Shown piece after piece: positions 15,150-23,899 of a stretch of 61,679 nt of DNA. The position numbers and the translations under genes were made by a program. The notes beneath the pieces were generated by a model. The model saw nothing but the letters and a program-made list of their open reading frames with translations, was not told the DNA's origin and ran no database searches. Numbering within the stretch: position 1 is the stretch's first letter; every line of letters starts with the position of its first letter. The stretch comes from an uncultured Clostridia bacterium (GTDB taxonomy: Bacteria > Bacillota > Clostridia > Oscillospirales > Oscillospiraceae): the NCBI GenBank assembly GCA_947572235.1, contig CANPBB010000004.1, positions 1 to 61,679 of the forward strand. Reading direction: 5' to 3'.

Positions 15150-17084
15150 ATGGATATGAAGCCTTTGTACGATGTGAAGGAGCGATTGGAGCACGCTGCC
15201 ATTGCTGGAACGGGACTTTTGGGGGAGGACTTCCGTCTGCGCCGCTCCGCTGAGGCCATGGCCCCCTTGGCGGCAGCCAGTCCGGTGTTCGCCAAGATTT
15301 CCGCCGGGCTGGAGGGCCTGCTGGCCGCTCCGGCGGAGGAGCGGGGACGGCGGCTGCTCAGCCTGTTGGCCTTGGTGGACGCGGTGGTCTACACCCAAGG
15401 CGCCACCGGCCTTTCCGGGGAGCTGACACCTCTGAAGAGCGGGGGCGGGACCTGCTGCCAGATCTCCTACGGACAGATCCAGCCCCTTCTTACCGCCCTT
15501 ACCACCACCGGCGGTGGGCGGATGGAGGTGGTCAGCAACGCCTATGAGAACCATCCGGAGTTTTTCCGGGATTACCGGGTACTGCCGGCGGTGATCGCCG
15601 GCTTGGGGGACAGCTACGGTGAGATGGCGGAGCAGAACGCCAAGATTTTGAAGGAGATCGGTTCCGACGCCCTGCCGCTCTTGAAGCGGGGCTTCGACGG
15701 CGCCGGGAAAAGGGACATGGCCCGCCGGGTGGAGGTCATCGCCGCCATTGAGGGGGCGGAGGCCACCCCTTGGCTCCTCTCCGTTTTGCCGGAGAGCAAG
15801 AAGGACGTCCGCGCCGCGGTGATCGAGGGCTTGGGGGCCAACGCGGAGAATACCGCTCTGCTCTTGGATCTGACCAAAAGTGAGCGGGGCAGGTGCCGGG
15901 AGGCCGCCCTCAGTGCCTTGGCCCTTCAGGACGGGGAGGCGGTGAAGGCCTTCTGGACGGAGGAGCTGCCAAAGCGGGGGGAGAGCGTCAGCTTTTTGGC
16001 CAAGTCCCAGACCTCTTGGGCCTCGGACTTGGTGGCCGAGGGGTTTAAGGCCTGCTTGGAACGCCTCGTAGCCGGCGACCGGGTGATCACCGTGGAACAG
16101 CATGACGAGCTGCGCCGCTGGAGCGATGCGGCGGTGGGGAAGGACTCCCCGGCCATGCTGGACTTCTGGCGCTGGGCCAGCCGCTCTCAGGATATTGCCA
16201 AGCTGAAGCTTAAGGCGGGGATGCGGCACATGGCGATAGAGGACGTTTTGCACTACTGCCTGACCCGGGGGCTCTGCTGCCGGGGGACCCCCGCCCTCTG
16301 CAACCTCTGCGTCGAGCTGTGGGAGAGCGGCGGGAAGGGTGCCGCCCACCTGACGCACGCCCTCTTTGCCGCCATCCTCACGTGGCCGGCGGAGGAGGTC
16401 TATGACCAGTTCTCCGGCTACATCTGTACCAAGAAGCCGCTGGCGGGCACGGAGGAGGCCCGGCGGGCCCACAAGGCGGCGCTGAAGGCCCTGTGGCTCC
16501 TCCGCTGGAACGAGGAGGCGGGGGGCTATTGCTCCTACTACGATGACCGCAGCAACCACGTTTTGGCTGTCACCATTGACCGGCGGTGGTTCTCCCGGCT
16601 GATCGAGGCCGTCTGGAAGGTCCCCGAGGACGGCCGGGAGCAGCAGTACATGCCCTACAACGGTGGGGAGACAATGGGGGAGTTCGACATGACCCTGATC
16701 AATTTGGCCAACCCCGCCGACCAGACGGTCTGTGCCCTGATCGTCCCCTATCTCCGGCAGCGGATGGTGGAGACCGGGAAGTGGAGCGGCTTCAGCTTTG
16801 CCCTGCTCAAGTTCCATGGCAGCCCTGCGGGTGTTCTGGGGAAGAGTATGCGATGCAGCAACAAGGGGGCCTACCTCTACCATCTGTGGCATTTGCTCCA
16901 GGAGGCGGCCGGGGTGCTGCCTAAGGAGGAGATCATCGCGCTGCTTCAGGAGGCCAACGGCGCCGGCGGCATTCGGGCGGCGGATGTTCCCTTGTCCAAA
17001 GCGGTGATTCCCTACACCATCGCCGCTTTGGAGACGGGCAGGCCCTTCCCAGACTGGAGCGAGTGGTGGAGTCTGCGGCCTTAA
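15150..17084 (+). CDS. HEAT-like repeat protein of the MoxR-VWA operon
   Basis: A 644-residue, mostly helical soluble protein. The section about 165-260 shows repeated units of the form LLKRGFDGAGKRDMARRVEV, WLLSVLPESKKDVRAAVIE and LLDLTKSERGRCREAALSAL, typical of HEAT repeats. The remainder is helical without a known catalytic motif. Ribosome site AAAGGAGG precedes the ATG at 15150. In actinobacterial clusters with a SWIM protein, AAA ATPase, DUF5682 and VWA, a DUF5691 protein occupies this slot; I cannot confirm that it is the same family. A scaffold or adaptor role for the ATPase complex is an inference. Confidence 0.75.
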   Translation: MDMKPLYDVKERLEHAAIAGTGLLGEDFRLRRSAEAMAPLAAASPVFAKISAGLEGLLAAPAEERGRRLLSLLALVDAVVYTQGATGLSGELTPLKSGGGTCCQISYGQIQPLLTALTTTGGGRMEVVSNAYENHPEFFRDYRVLPAVIAGLGDSYGEMAEQNAKILKEIGSDALPLLKRGFDGAGKRDMARRVEVIAAIEGAEATPWLLSVLPESKKDVRAAVIEGLGANAENTALLLDLTKSERGRCREAALSALALQDGEAVKAFWTEELPKRGESVSFLAKSQTSWASDLVAEGFKACLERLVAGDRVITVEQHDELRRWSDAAVGKDSPAMLDFWRWASRSQDIAKLKLKAGMRHMAIEDVLHYCLTRGLCCRGTPALCNLCVELWESGGKGAAHLTHALFAAILTWPAEEVYDQFSGYICTKKPLAGTEEARRAHKAALKALWLLRWNEEAGGYCSYYDDRSNHVLAVTIDRRWFSRLIEAVWKVPEDGREQQYMPYNGGETMGEFDMTLINLANPADQTVCALIVPYLRQRMVETGKWSGFSFALLKFHGSPAGVLGKSMRCSNKGAYLYHLWHLLQEAAGVLPKEEIIALLQEANGAGGIRAADVPLSKAVIPYTIAALETGRPFPDWSEWWSLRP

Positions 17085-17107
17085 CTTAGAGAAGGAGTGT
17101 GAGAAGC

Positions 17108-18205
17108 ATGTCCGATAGTAAGAACGTACAGCGCCTCCCGGCGGAGGAGCTCTATCAGCGGGAGCTGGAGGCCCTGATCTCCGCGGAGCGGGACCCCATC
17201 CCCACCGGGTGGCGGATGTCCCCCAAGTCCGTGCTCACCTACCTCACCGGCAATACTATCGTGAAGGGGGTGGAGATTACCCCCAAGTATATGGGCAGCC
17301 GCCGTCTGGTGGAGATCGCCATTGCCACCTTGGTCACAGACCGGGCGCTGCTGCTGATCGGCGAGCCGGGGACTGCCAAGAGCTGGCTCTCGGAGCATCT
17401 GGCCGCCGCGGTGAACGGCGACTCCACCAAGGTGGTCCAAGGCACCGCCGGTACTACCGAGGAGCAGATCCGTTACTCTTGGAACTATGCCATGCTCATC
17501 GCCCGCGGACCCAGCATGGAGGCCATGGTGAAAACCCCGGTCTATCGGGCTATGGAGACCGGCTCCATCGCCCGTGTGGAGGAGATCTCCCGCTGCGCCA
17601 GCGAGGTGCAGGACGCCTTGATCTCCATTCTTTCCGAGAAGCGGCTCAGTGTACCGGAGCTGGGGCTGGAGGTGCCCGCGGCCAAGGGGTTCTCCGTCAT
17701 TGCCACCGCCAACACACGGGACAAGGGCGTCAACGACATGTCCGCCGCGCTGAAGCGCCGGTTCAACATCGTGGTGCTGCCCACCCCGGCGGATATGGAG
17801 ACGGAGATGGACATCGTCCGTACCAGAGTGGCCCAGCTCTCCAGCGGGCTGGACCTGAACGCGAAGAAGCCGGATACCGACGCGGTGGAGAAGGTGGTTA
17901 CTATCTTCCGGGAGCTGCGGAAGGGGGCTACGCTGGACGGCAAGCAGAAGCTGAAAACCACCTCCGGCGTGCTCTCCACCGCCGAGGCCATCTCCCTGCT
18001 CACCAACGCCATGGCCTTGGCCGGCAGCTTTGGCGGCGGGACCATCACCGATGAGGACTTGGCTGCCGCTCTCCAGGGGGCGGTGGTGAAGGACGAGGAG
18101 CAGGACAAGGTCTGCTGGAAGGAGTACCTTGAAAATGTGATGAAGAAGCGGGGCAGCGCGTGGCTGAGCCTGTACCGGGCCTGCCGGGAGCTGGGGCAGG
18201 GATGA
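17108..18205 (+). CDS. MoxR-type AAA+ ATPase (YehL-like)
   Basis: A 365-residue AAA+ protein. Walker A is GEPGTAKS (85-92). The Walker B position reads ARVEEIS (155-161), with Glu where most MoxR proteins have Asp. Sensor 1 is ATANTRD (N202), followed by the arginine-rich LKRRFN (215-220). About 60 residues precede the AAA module and a helical lid follows. Size and partner genes fit YehL of E. coli. MoxR ATPases work with VWA proteins to remodel or mature targets. The start at 17108 uses AAGGAG 10 bases upstream. The stop overlaps the next start as ATGA, so it is coupled to the DUF5682 gene. Confidence 0.92.
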   Translation: MSDSKNVQRLPAEELYQRELEALISAERDPIPTGWRMSPKSVLTYLTGNTIVKGVEITPKYMGSRRLVEIAIATLVTDRALLLIGEPGTAKSWLSEHLAAAVNGDSTKVVQGTAGTTEEQIRYSWNYAMLIARGPSMEAMVKTPVYRAMETGSIARVEEISRCASEVQDALISILSEKRLSVPELGLEVPAAKGFSVIATANTRDKGVNDMSAALKRRFNIVVLPTPADMETEMDIVRTRVAQLSSGLDLNAKKPDTDAVEKVVTIFRELRKGATLDGKQKLKTTSGVLSTAEAISLLTNAMALAGSFGGGTITDEDLAAALQGAVVKDEEQDKVCWKEYLENVMKKRGSAWLSLYRACRELGQG

Positions 18206-20535
18206 GCGGGCCGGTGATCTTCGGCGTGCGCCACCTGTCCCCGGCGGCGTCGCGGCATCTGCGGCGGGTGTTGGAGGAGGTGCGCCCTCAGCTGGTGCTG
18301 GTGGAGGGGCCCAGTGATCTGAACGACCAGATGAAGTGGCTCTGCCACCCTGATACGGCCTTTCCCGTGGCCATTTTGGCGTACACCCGCGCCGCGCCGG
18401 TGCGGACACTGCTCTATCCCTTCGCCCGGTACTCCCCGGAGATGGAGGCGGTGCTCTGGTGCCATGCACACGACACCCCCTGCCGCTTCATGGACCTGCC
18501 CTCCTCTGTTTTCCTAGGCTTGGAGGAGGAGCGGGCGCGCCGGTGGGCCGAGGAGCTGGCGCGCCAAGAGGAGCAGGAGGAAGAGGAGGAACCCTCCGCC
18601 GAGGAAGAGGAGGGGCCGGGGGATGAGGAGGGCGACGCCGGCGAGTCCGTCTACCGCCGCTTGGAGATAGCCACCGGGGAGGACCACGACACCTTCTGGG
18701 AACGGACCTTTGAGCAGATCGAGGACACGGCGGACTACGTGAGCGCCTGCCATACCTTTGGCCGGGAGCTGCGGGAGCTGAGCCAGGACAGTCCCCGCCG
18801 CTGGTCGGAGACCTTGGTCCGGGAGGCCTATATGAAACGGGAGATCCAAGCGGCTGTTGACAGCGGTGTACCGCCGGAGAGGATCGTCTGTGTCTGCGGG
18901 GCCTTCCATGTGGCGGGGCTGGAGGAGAACAGGCCCATGACCAATGAGGAGTTCTCCCGCCTTCCCAAGGCGGACAGCACTGCCACGCTGATGCCCTACT
19001 CCTACTACCGTCTGTCCTCCCGCTCCGGCTATGGCGCAGGGAACAAGGCCCCGGCCTATTTTGAGCTGCTGTGGGACTGCTTTCAATCGGAGGAGGGGCT
19101 GGAGAGCCTCACTTACCGCTATCTGGTGCGTTTAGCCGCCTCCCACCGGCGGGCGGGGAATATCGTCTCCTCCGCTGAGGTTATCGAGGCGGCTCGGCTG
19201 GCCGACACTCTCCGCACCATACGGGGCGGGCGCTTCCCCTGCCTCGCCGACCTGCGGGACGCGGCGGTGACTGCCATGGGTCACGGCAGCTTTGCCGAGC
19301 TCTCTGTGGCGGCGGCGGACACCGAGATTGGGAAGCGTGTGGGCTTTCTGCCCGAGGGGGTCAGCCGCACCAGCGTGCAGGAGGACTTCTACCGGCAGCT
19401 GAAGGATCTGCGGCTGGAGAAGTACCGTACCTTGGAGGTCCAGCGGCTGGACTTGGACCTGCGGGAGCGGCTGAATGTGAAATCCAAGGAGGCGGCTCTT
19501 ATCGACCTGCGCCGCTCCTTTTTCCTTCATCGCCTGCGGGTACTGAACATCCACTTTGCCGCCCTGCTGCCCTCCCGGCAGGAGGGGGCCAACTGGGGGG
19601 AGTACTGGGAGCTTCGCTGGACACCGGAGGCGGAGATCGAGGTGGTGGAAAGCTCCCTCTTAGGTGACACCATCGAGGGCGCCGCCGCCTTTGCCCTGCG
19701 GGAGAGGGCGGACAACAGCGCCGGTGTGGCGGAGGCTGCGGCCATCTTCCGGGATGCCTTCCTCTGCGGGATGCCCGCGGCGGCGGCCCACGTCCTGACG
19801 GCCTTACAGGGGCTGTCGGTGGACGCGGCGGCGCTGACGGAGGTGGCGGCGGCGGCGGAGCAGCTGAGTATTACCGTGCGCTATGGGGACCTGCGCCAGT
19901 TTGACAGTACTCCGGTGCTGCCCCTGCTGCGCCAGCTCTACCTCCGCGCCTGCCTCACCATGGAAGAGGCATGTCAGTGTGACGCCAAGGCCGCTCCGGA
20001 GGTTACAACCGCCATGGAGAAGCTGAACCTCCTCCAGCTCAGTCACGACTTTTTGGAGGAGGAGCGGTGGCTTGGCCTGATGGAGACCATCTCCGACCGA
20101 GATGATCTGAATACCCGTTGCTCCGGTTTTGCCATGGCCATCCTTTTAGAGCGGGGGAAGGCTGATGAGGAGCTGCTGGCGCGGGAGGTGTCCCGCCGCC
20201 TGTCCCCTGGCGTGCCGGCGGACTTGGGGGCGGGTTGGTTTGAGGGGCTGGCGGCTAAGAACCGCTACGCCCTCATCGCCCGGCTGTCCTTGTGGCGGCA
20301 TTTGGGGGACTACATCGCGGCACTGGACGACATAGATTTTCGCCGGGCGCTGGTGTTCCTCCGCCGGGCCTTTGCCGATTTCGCGCCTTTGGAGAAGCAG
20401 GAGATTGCGGAGAACTTGGGCGAGGTCTGGGGCGTGGATCCCCGCCAAGCGGCGGAGGCGCTGACGGCGGCGCTTACCGAGGGGGAGCAGAAGGTCCTCG
20501 ATGAGCTGAGCGACTTCGATTTTGACGACATATAG
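18202..20535 (+). CDS. DUF5682 (YehM-like) protein with TraB/TIKI-like active-site pattern
   Basis: A 777-residue protein. The first 240 residues show the pattern of the TraB/PrgY/TIKI/ChaN superfamily: GVRH at 8-11, LVEGP at 33-37, REAYM at 207-211 and GAFH at 233-236. These would supply metal-binding His and Glu residues. A very acidic insert (about 108-146, runs of Glu/Asp) interrupts this domain. The C-terminal 500 residues are helical and contain no motif known to me. Length and context match YehM (about 760 residues) in E. coli. The family is uncharacterised; a metal-dependent hydrolase or heme-binding role is only inferred from the fold family. Confidence 0.82.
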   Translation: MSGPVIFGVRHLSPAASRHLRRVLEEVRPQLVLVEGPSDLNDQMKWLCHPDTAFPVAILAYTRAAPVRTLLYPFARYSPEMEAVLWCHAHDTPCRFMDLPSSVFLGLEEERARRWAEELARQEEQEEEEEPSAEEEEGPGDEEGDAGESVYRRLEIATGEDHDTFWERTFEQIEDTADYVSACHTFGRELRELSQDSPRRWSETLVREAYMKREIQAAVDSGVPPERIVCVCGAFHVAGLEENRPMTNEEFSRLPKADSTATLMPYSYYRLSSRSGYGAGNKAPAYFELLWDCFQSEEGLESLTYRYLVRLAASHRRAGNIVSSAEVIEAARLADTLRTIRGGRFPCLADLRDAAVTAMGHGSFAELSVAAADTEIGKRVGFLPEGVSRTSVQEDFYRQLKDLRLEKYRTLEVQRLDLDLRERLNVKSKEAALIDLRRSFFLHRLRVLNIHFAALLPSRQEGANWGEYWELRWTPEAEIEVVESSLLGDTIEGAAAFALRERADNSAGVAEAAAIFRDAFLCGMPAAAAHVLTALQGLSVDAAALTEVAAAAEQLSITVRYGDLRQFDSTPVLPLLRQLYLRACLTMEEACQCDAKAAPEVTTAMEKLNLLQLSHDFLEEERWLGLMETISDRDDLNTRCSGFAMAILLERGKADEELLAREVSRRLSPGVPADLGAGWFEGLAAKNRYALIARLSLWRHLGDYIAALDDIDFRRALVFLRRAFADFAPLEKQEIAENLGEVWGVDPRQAAEALTAALTEGEQKVLDELSDFDFDDI

Positions 20536-20543
20536 GAGGCTTT

Positions 20544-20828
20544 ATGGCGGGCTTTTGTATGGAAAACACCTGTCTTGTCACAGATTACTTGGAGCAGAAG
20601 GGCCTCTGTCCCGCGGCGGAGGCTGACGAGGAGGGGATCACCCTGTCCTTGGACGGAAAGAACCGCCTGCTCCTCTCCGGCAGCCCGCTGGATCTGATCG
20701 CTCTGGCGGACCTGCTGGTGTCCCTTGCCCTCTCCGGGGAGAACCAAGGCCAGCACTGGCATGTGGATGAGCTGACGGCTCTTGACAAGTCCTCCCCCAT
20801 CCCGGAGCTGATTCTGCTGCGAAAGTGA
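20544..20828 (+). CDS. small Imm32-like protein between DUF5682 and VWA genes
   Basis: A 94-residue protein. The core LLLSGSPLDLIALADLLVSLA, then GQHWHVDELTALDKSSPIPELIL, resembles the Imm32 family, whose members share a GSPxxLxxLAxxL segment, a G-x-H-x-H/W-x-D centre and a final ELI strand. The match is by eye and moderate. Imm32 proteins were named as predicted immunity partners of polymorphic toxins; here there is no toxin next door. The start at 20544 follows AGGAGG at short spacing. The stop is 10 bases before the VWA start, so it belongs to the operon. Confidence 0.6.
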   Translation: MAGFCMENTCLVTDYLEQKGLCPAAEADEEGITLSLDGKNRLLLSGSPLDLIALADLLVSLALSGENQGQHWHVDELTALDKSSPIPELILLRK

Positions 20829-20838
20829 GGCAATTCCT

Positions 20839-22005
20839 ATGGTACAGACTGAACAGCTCAGCCGCTGGCGGCTGATTTTAGGCGCGGAGACAGAGGACGC
20901 CTTCGGCGGTATGGGGGGTGCGCCTCTTTCGGCGGAAGAGCTTCTGATGGACAGCGCCCTCTCCGCCATCTACGGACAGGGAGAGGGTTTCGGCGGCGGA
21001 CAAGGGGGCGGCAACGGGCCCTCGGCCCCGGTGCTCTCCAAGTGGCTGGGGGACCTGCGCAGCCTCTTTGACCCGGAGATGGTTGCCGTGGTGCAAAATG
21101 ACGCCATCGAGCGCAAGGGGCTAAAGCAGCTTCTGCTGGAGCCGGAGCTGCTGGAGAACTTGGAGCCGGATTTGGACTTAGCATCCACACTGCTGGCGCT
21201 GAAGGACCAGATCCCCAAGAAGTCTAAAGAGGCTGCCAGACAGTTCATCCGCAAGATTGTGGCGGAGATCAACAAAATGCTGGAGAATGACGTGCGCCGG
21301 GCGGTGACAGCGGCGCTGAACCGCCGGGCCCACTCCCCTCTGCCCTCCGCCGCGGCCTTGGACTTCCCCTGCACCATCCGGCGGAACCTGCGCAACTACA
21401 ACCCGGAGCTGGGGACCATCATCCCGGAGCGGGTGTGGTTTTTTGACCGCTCCAGCCGCGTAAACCGGTGGCATGTGATCCTTGACATCGACCAGAGCGG
21501 GTCCATGGGCCAGTCCATCCTCTACTCCTCGGTGATGGCCTGCATCTTGGCCAGTATGTCCGCCGTGCGCACCAGTGTGGTGGCCTTTGACACAGAGATC
21601 ATGGATCTGACAGACCTCTGCGCTGACCCAGTGGACCTGCTCTTCGGTTTCCAGATGGGGGGCGGTACGGATATCGCCAAGTCCATTGCTTACTGCCAAA
21701 ATTTGGTTGATAGCCCCCGAAAGACCCTGTTCTTCCTGATCTCCGATCTGGAGGAGGGGGGCAACCGGGCGGCGTTGCTGCGTCGAATTGAGGAGCTGAA
21801 GGCTGCGGGAGTGATGGTAGTGGTGCTCTTAGCCATCGCCGACGGGGGCCGTCCCTTCTACGACGCCAAGACCGCCCAGCACATCGCCGCCATGGACATC
21901 CCCTGCTTTGCCTGCGCGCCGGAGAAGCTGCCGGTACTGCTGGAGCGGACCCTGAAGGGGCAGGGGCTGGAGGATTTGGTGAAGGAGAGCAAGGGGAAGA
22001 ATTAG
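20839..22005 (+). CDS. VWA (CoxE-like) protein, partner of the MoxR ATPase (YehP-like)
   Basis: A 388-residue soluble protein. The C-terminal VWA domain has an intact MIDAS site: DIDQSGSM (D218, S220, S222), GGGTD (T277) and ISDLEEGG (D303). A Gly-rich linker (about 48-60) and a helical N-terminal region (about 62-200) precede it. VWA proteins of this class bind a target through the metal site and are worked on by MoxR ATPases. Size matches YehP of E. coli (about 378). Last gene of the operon. Its TAG stop lies inside the AATTAGGAATT end of the repeat at 22000-22132. Confidence 0.92.
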   Translation: MVQTEQLSRWRLILGAETEDAFGGMGGAPLSAEELLMDSALSAIYGQGEGFGGGQGGGNGPSAPVLSKWLGDLRSLFDPEMVAVVQNDAIERKGLKQLLLEPELLENLEPDLDLASTLLALKDQIPKKSKEAARQFIRKIVAEINKMLENDVRRAVTAALNRRAHSPLPSAAALDFPCTIRRNLRNYNPELGTIIPERVWFFDRSSRVNRWHVILDIDQSGSMGQSILYSSVMACILASMSAVRTSVVAFDTEIMDLTDLCADPVDLLFGFQMGGGTDIAKSIAYCQNLVDSPRKTLFFLISDLEEGGNRAALLRRIEELKAAGVMVVVLLAIADGGRPFYDAKTAQHIAAMDIPCFACAPEKLPVLLERTLKGQGLEDLVKESKGKN

Positions 22006-22132
22006 GAATTCTGGTGTCGCCTTTGGCGATGAATTTGATTCTTATGCAGGGAGCGGAGATGGTGAGGCCACGCGGCGGCTGAATTGAAACTGTCCAGCGA
22101 TGCTGGACACCACAACTCCTCATTCCTAAATT
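22000..22132. repeat. MITE-like intergenic element with imperfect terminal inverted repeats
   Basis: The left end AATTAGGAATTCTGGTGTC and the right end (complement of GGACACCACAACTCCTCATT and onward) are imperfect inverted copies. Inside are two hairpins, TCGCC/GGCGA near 22017-22029 and GTCCAGC/GCTGGAC near 22092-22108. No reading frame is evident. The left end supplies the stop codon of the VWA gene. Shorter AATTAGG/GGAATGAGG relatives occur elsewhere in the window, so this looks like a short non-autonomous repeat. Confidence 0.55.
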
Positions 22133-22152
22133 GACGAAGCGGAGTGGTTGCT

Positions 22153-22818
22153 ATGAAGATTTTCTTAGTGGAGGATGACGCGGTGATTGCAGCCGCTATT
22201 AAGAAGCACCTCGCTGGCTGGGGGTATGAGGTCCGCTGTGCGGGAGATTTTCAGCATGTGATGGAGGCTTTTGACGAGTTTCAGCCACATTTGGTGCTTC
22301 TGGATATCTCCCTGCCCTTTTTTAATGGCTACCATTGGTGCAGGGAGATTCGTAAGGTCTCTAAGGCGCCGATTCTGTTCCTCTCCTCCGCCGCGGACAA
22401 TATGAATGTCGTTATGGCTGTCAGCATGGGGGGCGATGACTTTGTCCCCAAGCCCTTTGATTTGGAGGTGCTGACGGCTAAGATTCAGGCCCTTCTTCGC
22501 CGCTCCTATGATTTTGCTGCTGCTCCTGTTCTGAGCCGAGGTGGGGTTGCGCTGGATCTCAGCGCGGCGGTGGTGGAGTGCGGCGGGAAGAAGCTGGATC
22601 TGTCCCGCAATGAGTTTCGCATTTTGCAGGTGCTTATGGAGAATGCCGGCAGGGCCGTTTCTCGGGAGACGCTGATGCTCCGGCTGTGGGAGACAGACAG
22701 TTTTGTGGACGAGAACACGCTGTCGGTGAACATCAACCGCCTGCGCCGGAAGCTCTCCGGTATCGGGTTGACGGATTTTGTCAAGACGAAAAAGGGCTTC
22801 GGTTATTTGGTGGAGTGA
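22153..22818 (+). CDS. OmpR-family response regulator (BceR-like)
   Basis: A 221-residue regulator. The receiver begins MKIFLVEDDAVI, the phospho-acceptor Asp is in LVLLDISLPFFNG, and the Lys is in FVPKPF. The C-terminal winged helix (about 125-221) shows LSRNEFRILQVLMENAG, the recognition helix area VNINRLRRKL and the terminal KTKKGFGYLVE. The start at 22153 has GGAG 8 bases upstream. The adjacent short-sensor kinase gives a BceRS-type pair. Such pairs normally control a BceAB exporter; a candidate is at 6885-9789 but not adjacent. Confidence 0.93.
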   Translation: MKIFLVEDDAVIAAAIKKHLAGWGYEVRCAGDFQHVMEAFDEFQPHLVLLDISLPFFNGYHWCREIRKVSKAPILFLSSAADNMNVVMAVSMGGDDFVPKPFDLEVLTAKIQALLRRSYDFAAAPVLSRGGVALDLSAAVVECGGKKLDLSRNEFRILQVLMENAGRAVSRETLMLRLWETDSFVDENTLSVNINRLRRKLSGIGLTDFVKTKKGFGYLVE

Positions 22819-22824
22819 AATGAG

Positions 22825-23811
22825 ATGAAACTGCTGTTTGCTTATGGGAAGGAGCGATTTTTTGTCCTCCTGCTGTTGATCGCCTGGTGGCTGCTCTACG
22901 CCGTCATATTTGCCCTCTACCGCCTGAACTTGGAGGCTGTGCTTTACGCAGCCGTTCTTGGGGCGGTGGGCACTTTGACTGTGGCGGTGGTGGATTTCGG
23001 GCTGTGGCTGCGCCGTCTGCGGACGCTGCAGGAGCTTCAGAGCCGGGTGACACTGGGGCTGGATGGCCTGCCGGAGCCCTATGGGGCCACAGAGGGGGCG
23101 TACCAAGAGCTGCTGCGCAGCCTCTATGCCGACCGTCTGATCCAGCTCAGCGCCGCCGGCGCCCGGGAGAAGGACATGGTGGACTATTATACCCTCTGGG
23201 CCCACCAGATCAAGACACCCATTGCCGCCATCCATCTGCTCCTCCAGCATGACGACTCGGAGCAGGGGCGGGAGGTGGCGGCGGAGCTGTTCAAGGTGGA
23301 GCAGTATGTGGAGATGGTACTCCAGTACCTGCGCTTAGGCGGCAGCAGTACGGACTACCTCATTGCCGAGGTTCCTTTGGAGTCCTTGGTGCGGCAGGCG
23401 GTGCGCAAGTACGCACCTCTGTTTATCCGCAGCCGTGTGACCTTGGACCTCCGGCCCATCCATGGCAGTGTCCTCAGTGACGAGAAGTGGCTGGGCTTCG
23501 TGGTGGAGCAGCTGCTCTCCAATGCGGTGAAGTACACACGGGGCGGCACGGTGCGCATCCTTCAGAAGGGGAGCGACCTTCTGATTCAGGATACCGGTAT
23601 CGGTATCGCGGCGGAGGACCTGCCCCGCATTTTTGAGAAGGGTTACACCGGCTGCAACGGCCGGACAGACAGGAAGTCTACCGGTATCGGCCTGTACCTG
23701 TGCAAGAACGTCTGTGACCGCTTGGGCCATGGGATTGCCGTCTCCTCCGAGATAGGCCGGGGTACAGAGGTCCGCCTCACTCTTCAGCGCGCCATGCTGG
23801 AGGTGGAGTAA
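22825..23811 (+). CDS. intramembrane-sensing histidine kinase (BceS-like)
   Basis: A 328-residue kinase with two closely spaced N-terminal helices (about 10-60) and almost no extracellular loop, the hallmark of BceS-type kinases that rely on a cognate ABC transporter for sensing. The H-box is WAHQIKTPIAAIHLLL, the N-box is VVEQLLSNAVKYT, and the ATP-lid motifs are DTGIGI and STGIGLYLC. It starts six bases after the regulator stop. The gene is followed by an intrinsic terminator at 23835-23861, closing the two-gene unit. Confidence 0.92.
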   Translation: MKLLFAYGKERFFVLLLLIAWWLLYAVIFALYRLNLEAVLYAAVLGAVGTLTVAVVDFGLWLRRLRTLQELQSRVTLGLDGLPEPYGATEGAYQELLRSLYADRLIQLSAAGAREKDMVDYYTLWAHQIKTPIAAIHLLLQHDDSEQGREVAAELFKVEQYVEMVLQYLRLGGSSTDYLIAEVPLESLVRQAVRKYAPLFIRSRVTLDLRPIHGSVLSDEKWLGFVVEQLLSNAVKYTRGGTVRILQKGSDLLIQDTGIGIAAEDLPRIFEKGYTGCNGRTDRKSTGIGLYLCKNVCDRLGHGIAVSSEIGRGTEVRLTLQRAMLEVE

Positions 23812-23834
23812 GGCGGTGCCTATAGAGCGACGAA

Positions 23835-23861
23835 AAGGAACCTGCAAGGGTTCCTTTTTTT
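23835..23861 (+). terminator. intrinsic terminator after the BceS-like kinase
   Basis: AAGGAACC (23835-23842) pairs with GGTTCCTT (23849-23856), followed by a run of T to 23861. Confidence 0.9.
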
Positions 23862-23899
23862 GCTGGCCAGAGCAATAAAATGAAAAATAAAATTTATGG

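Noticed and set aside
15126..16892. 588-codon minus-strand open frame opposite the HEAT-like gene
   Set aside because: Same situation: no start signal, no recognisable motif, and the plus-strand frame has clear coding features and operon spacing.
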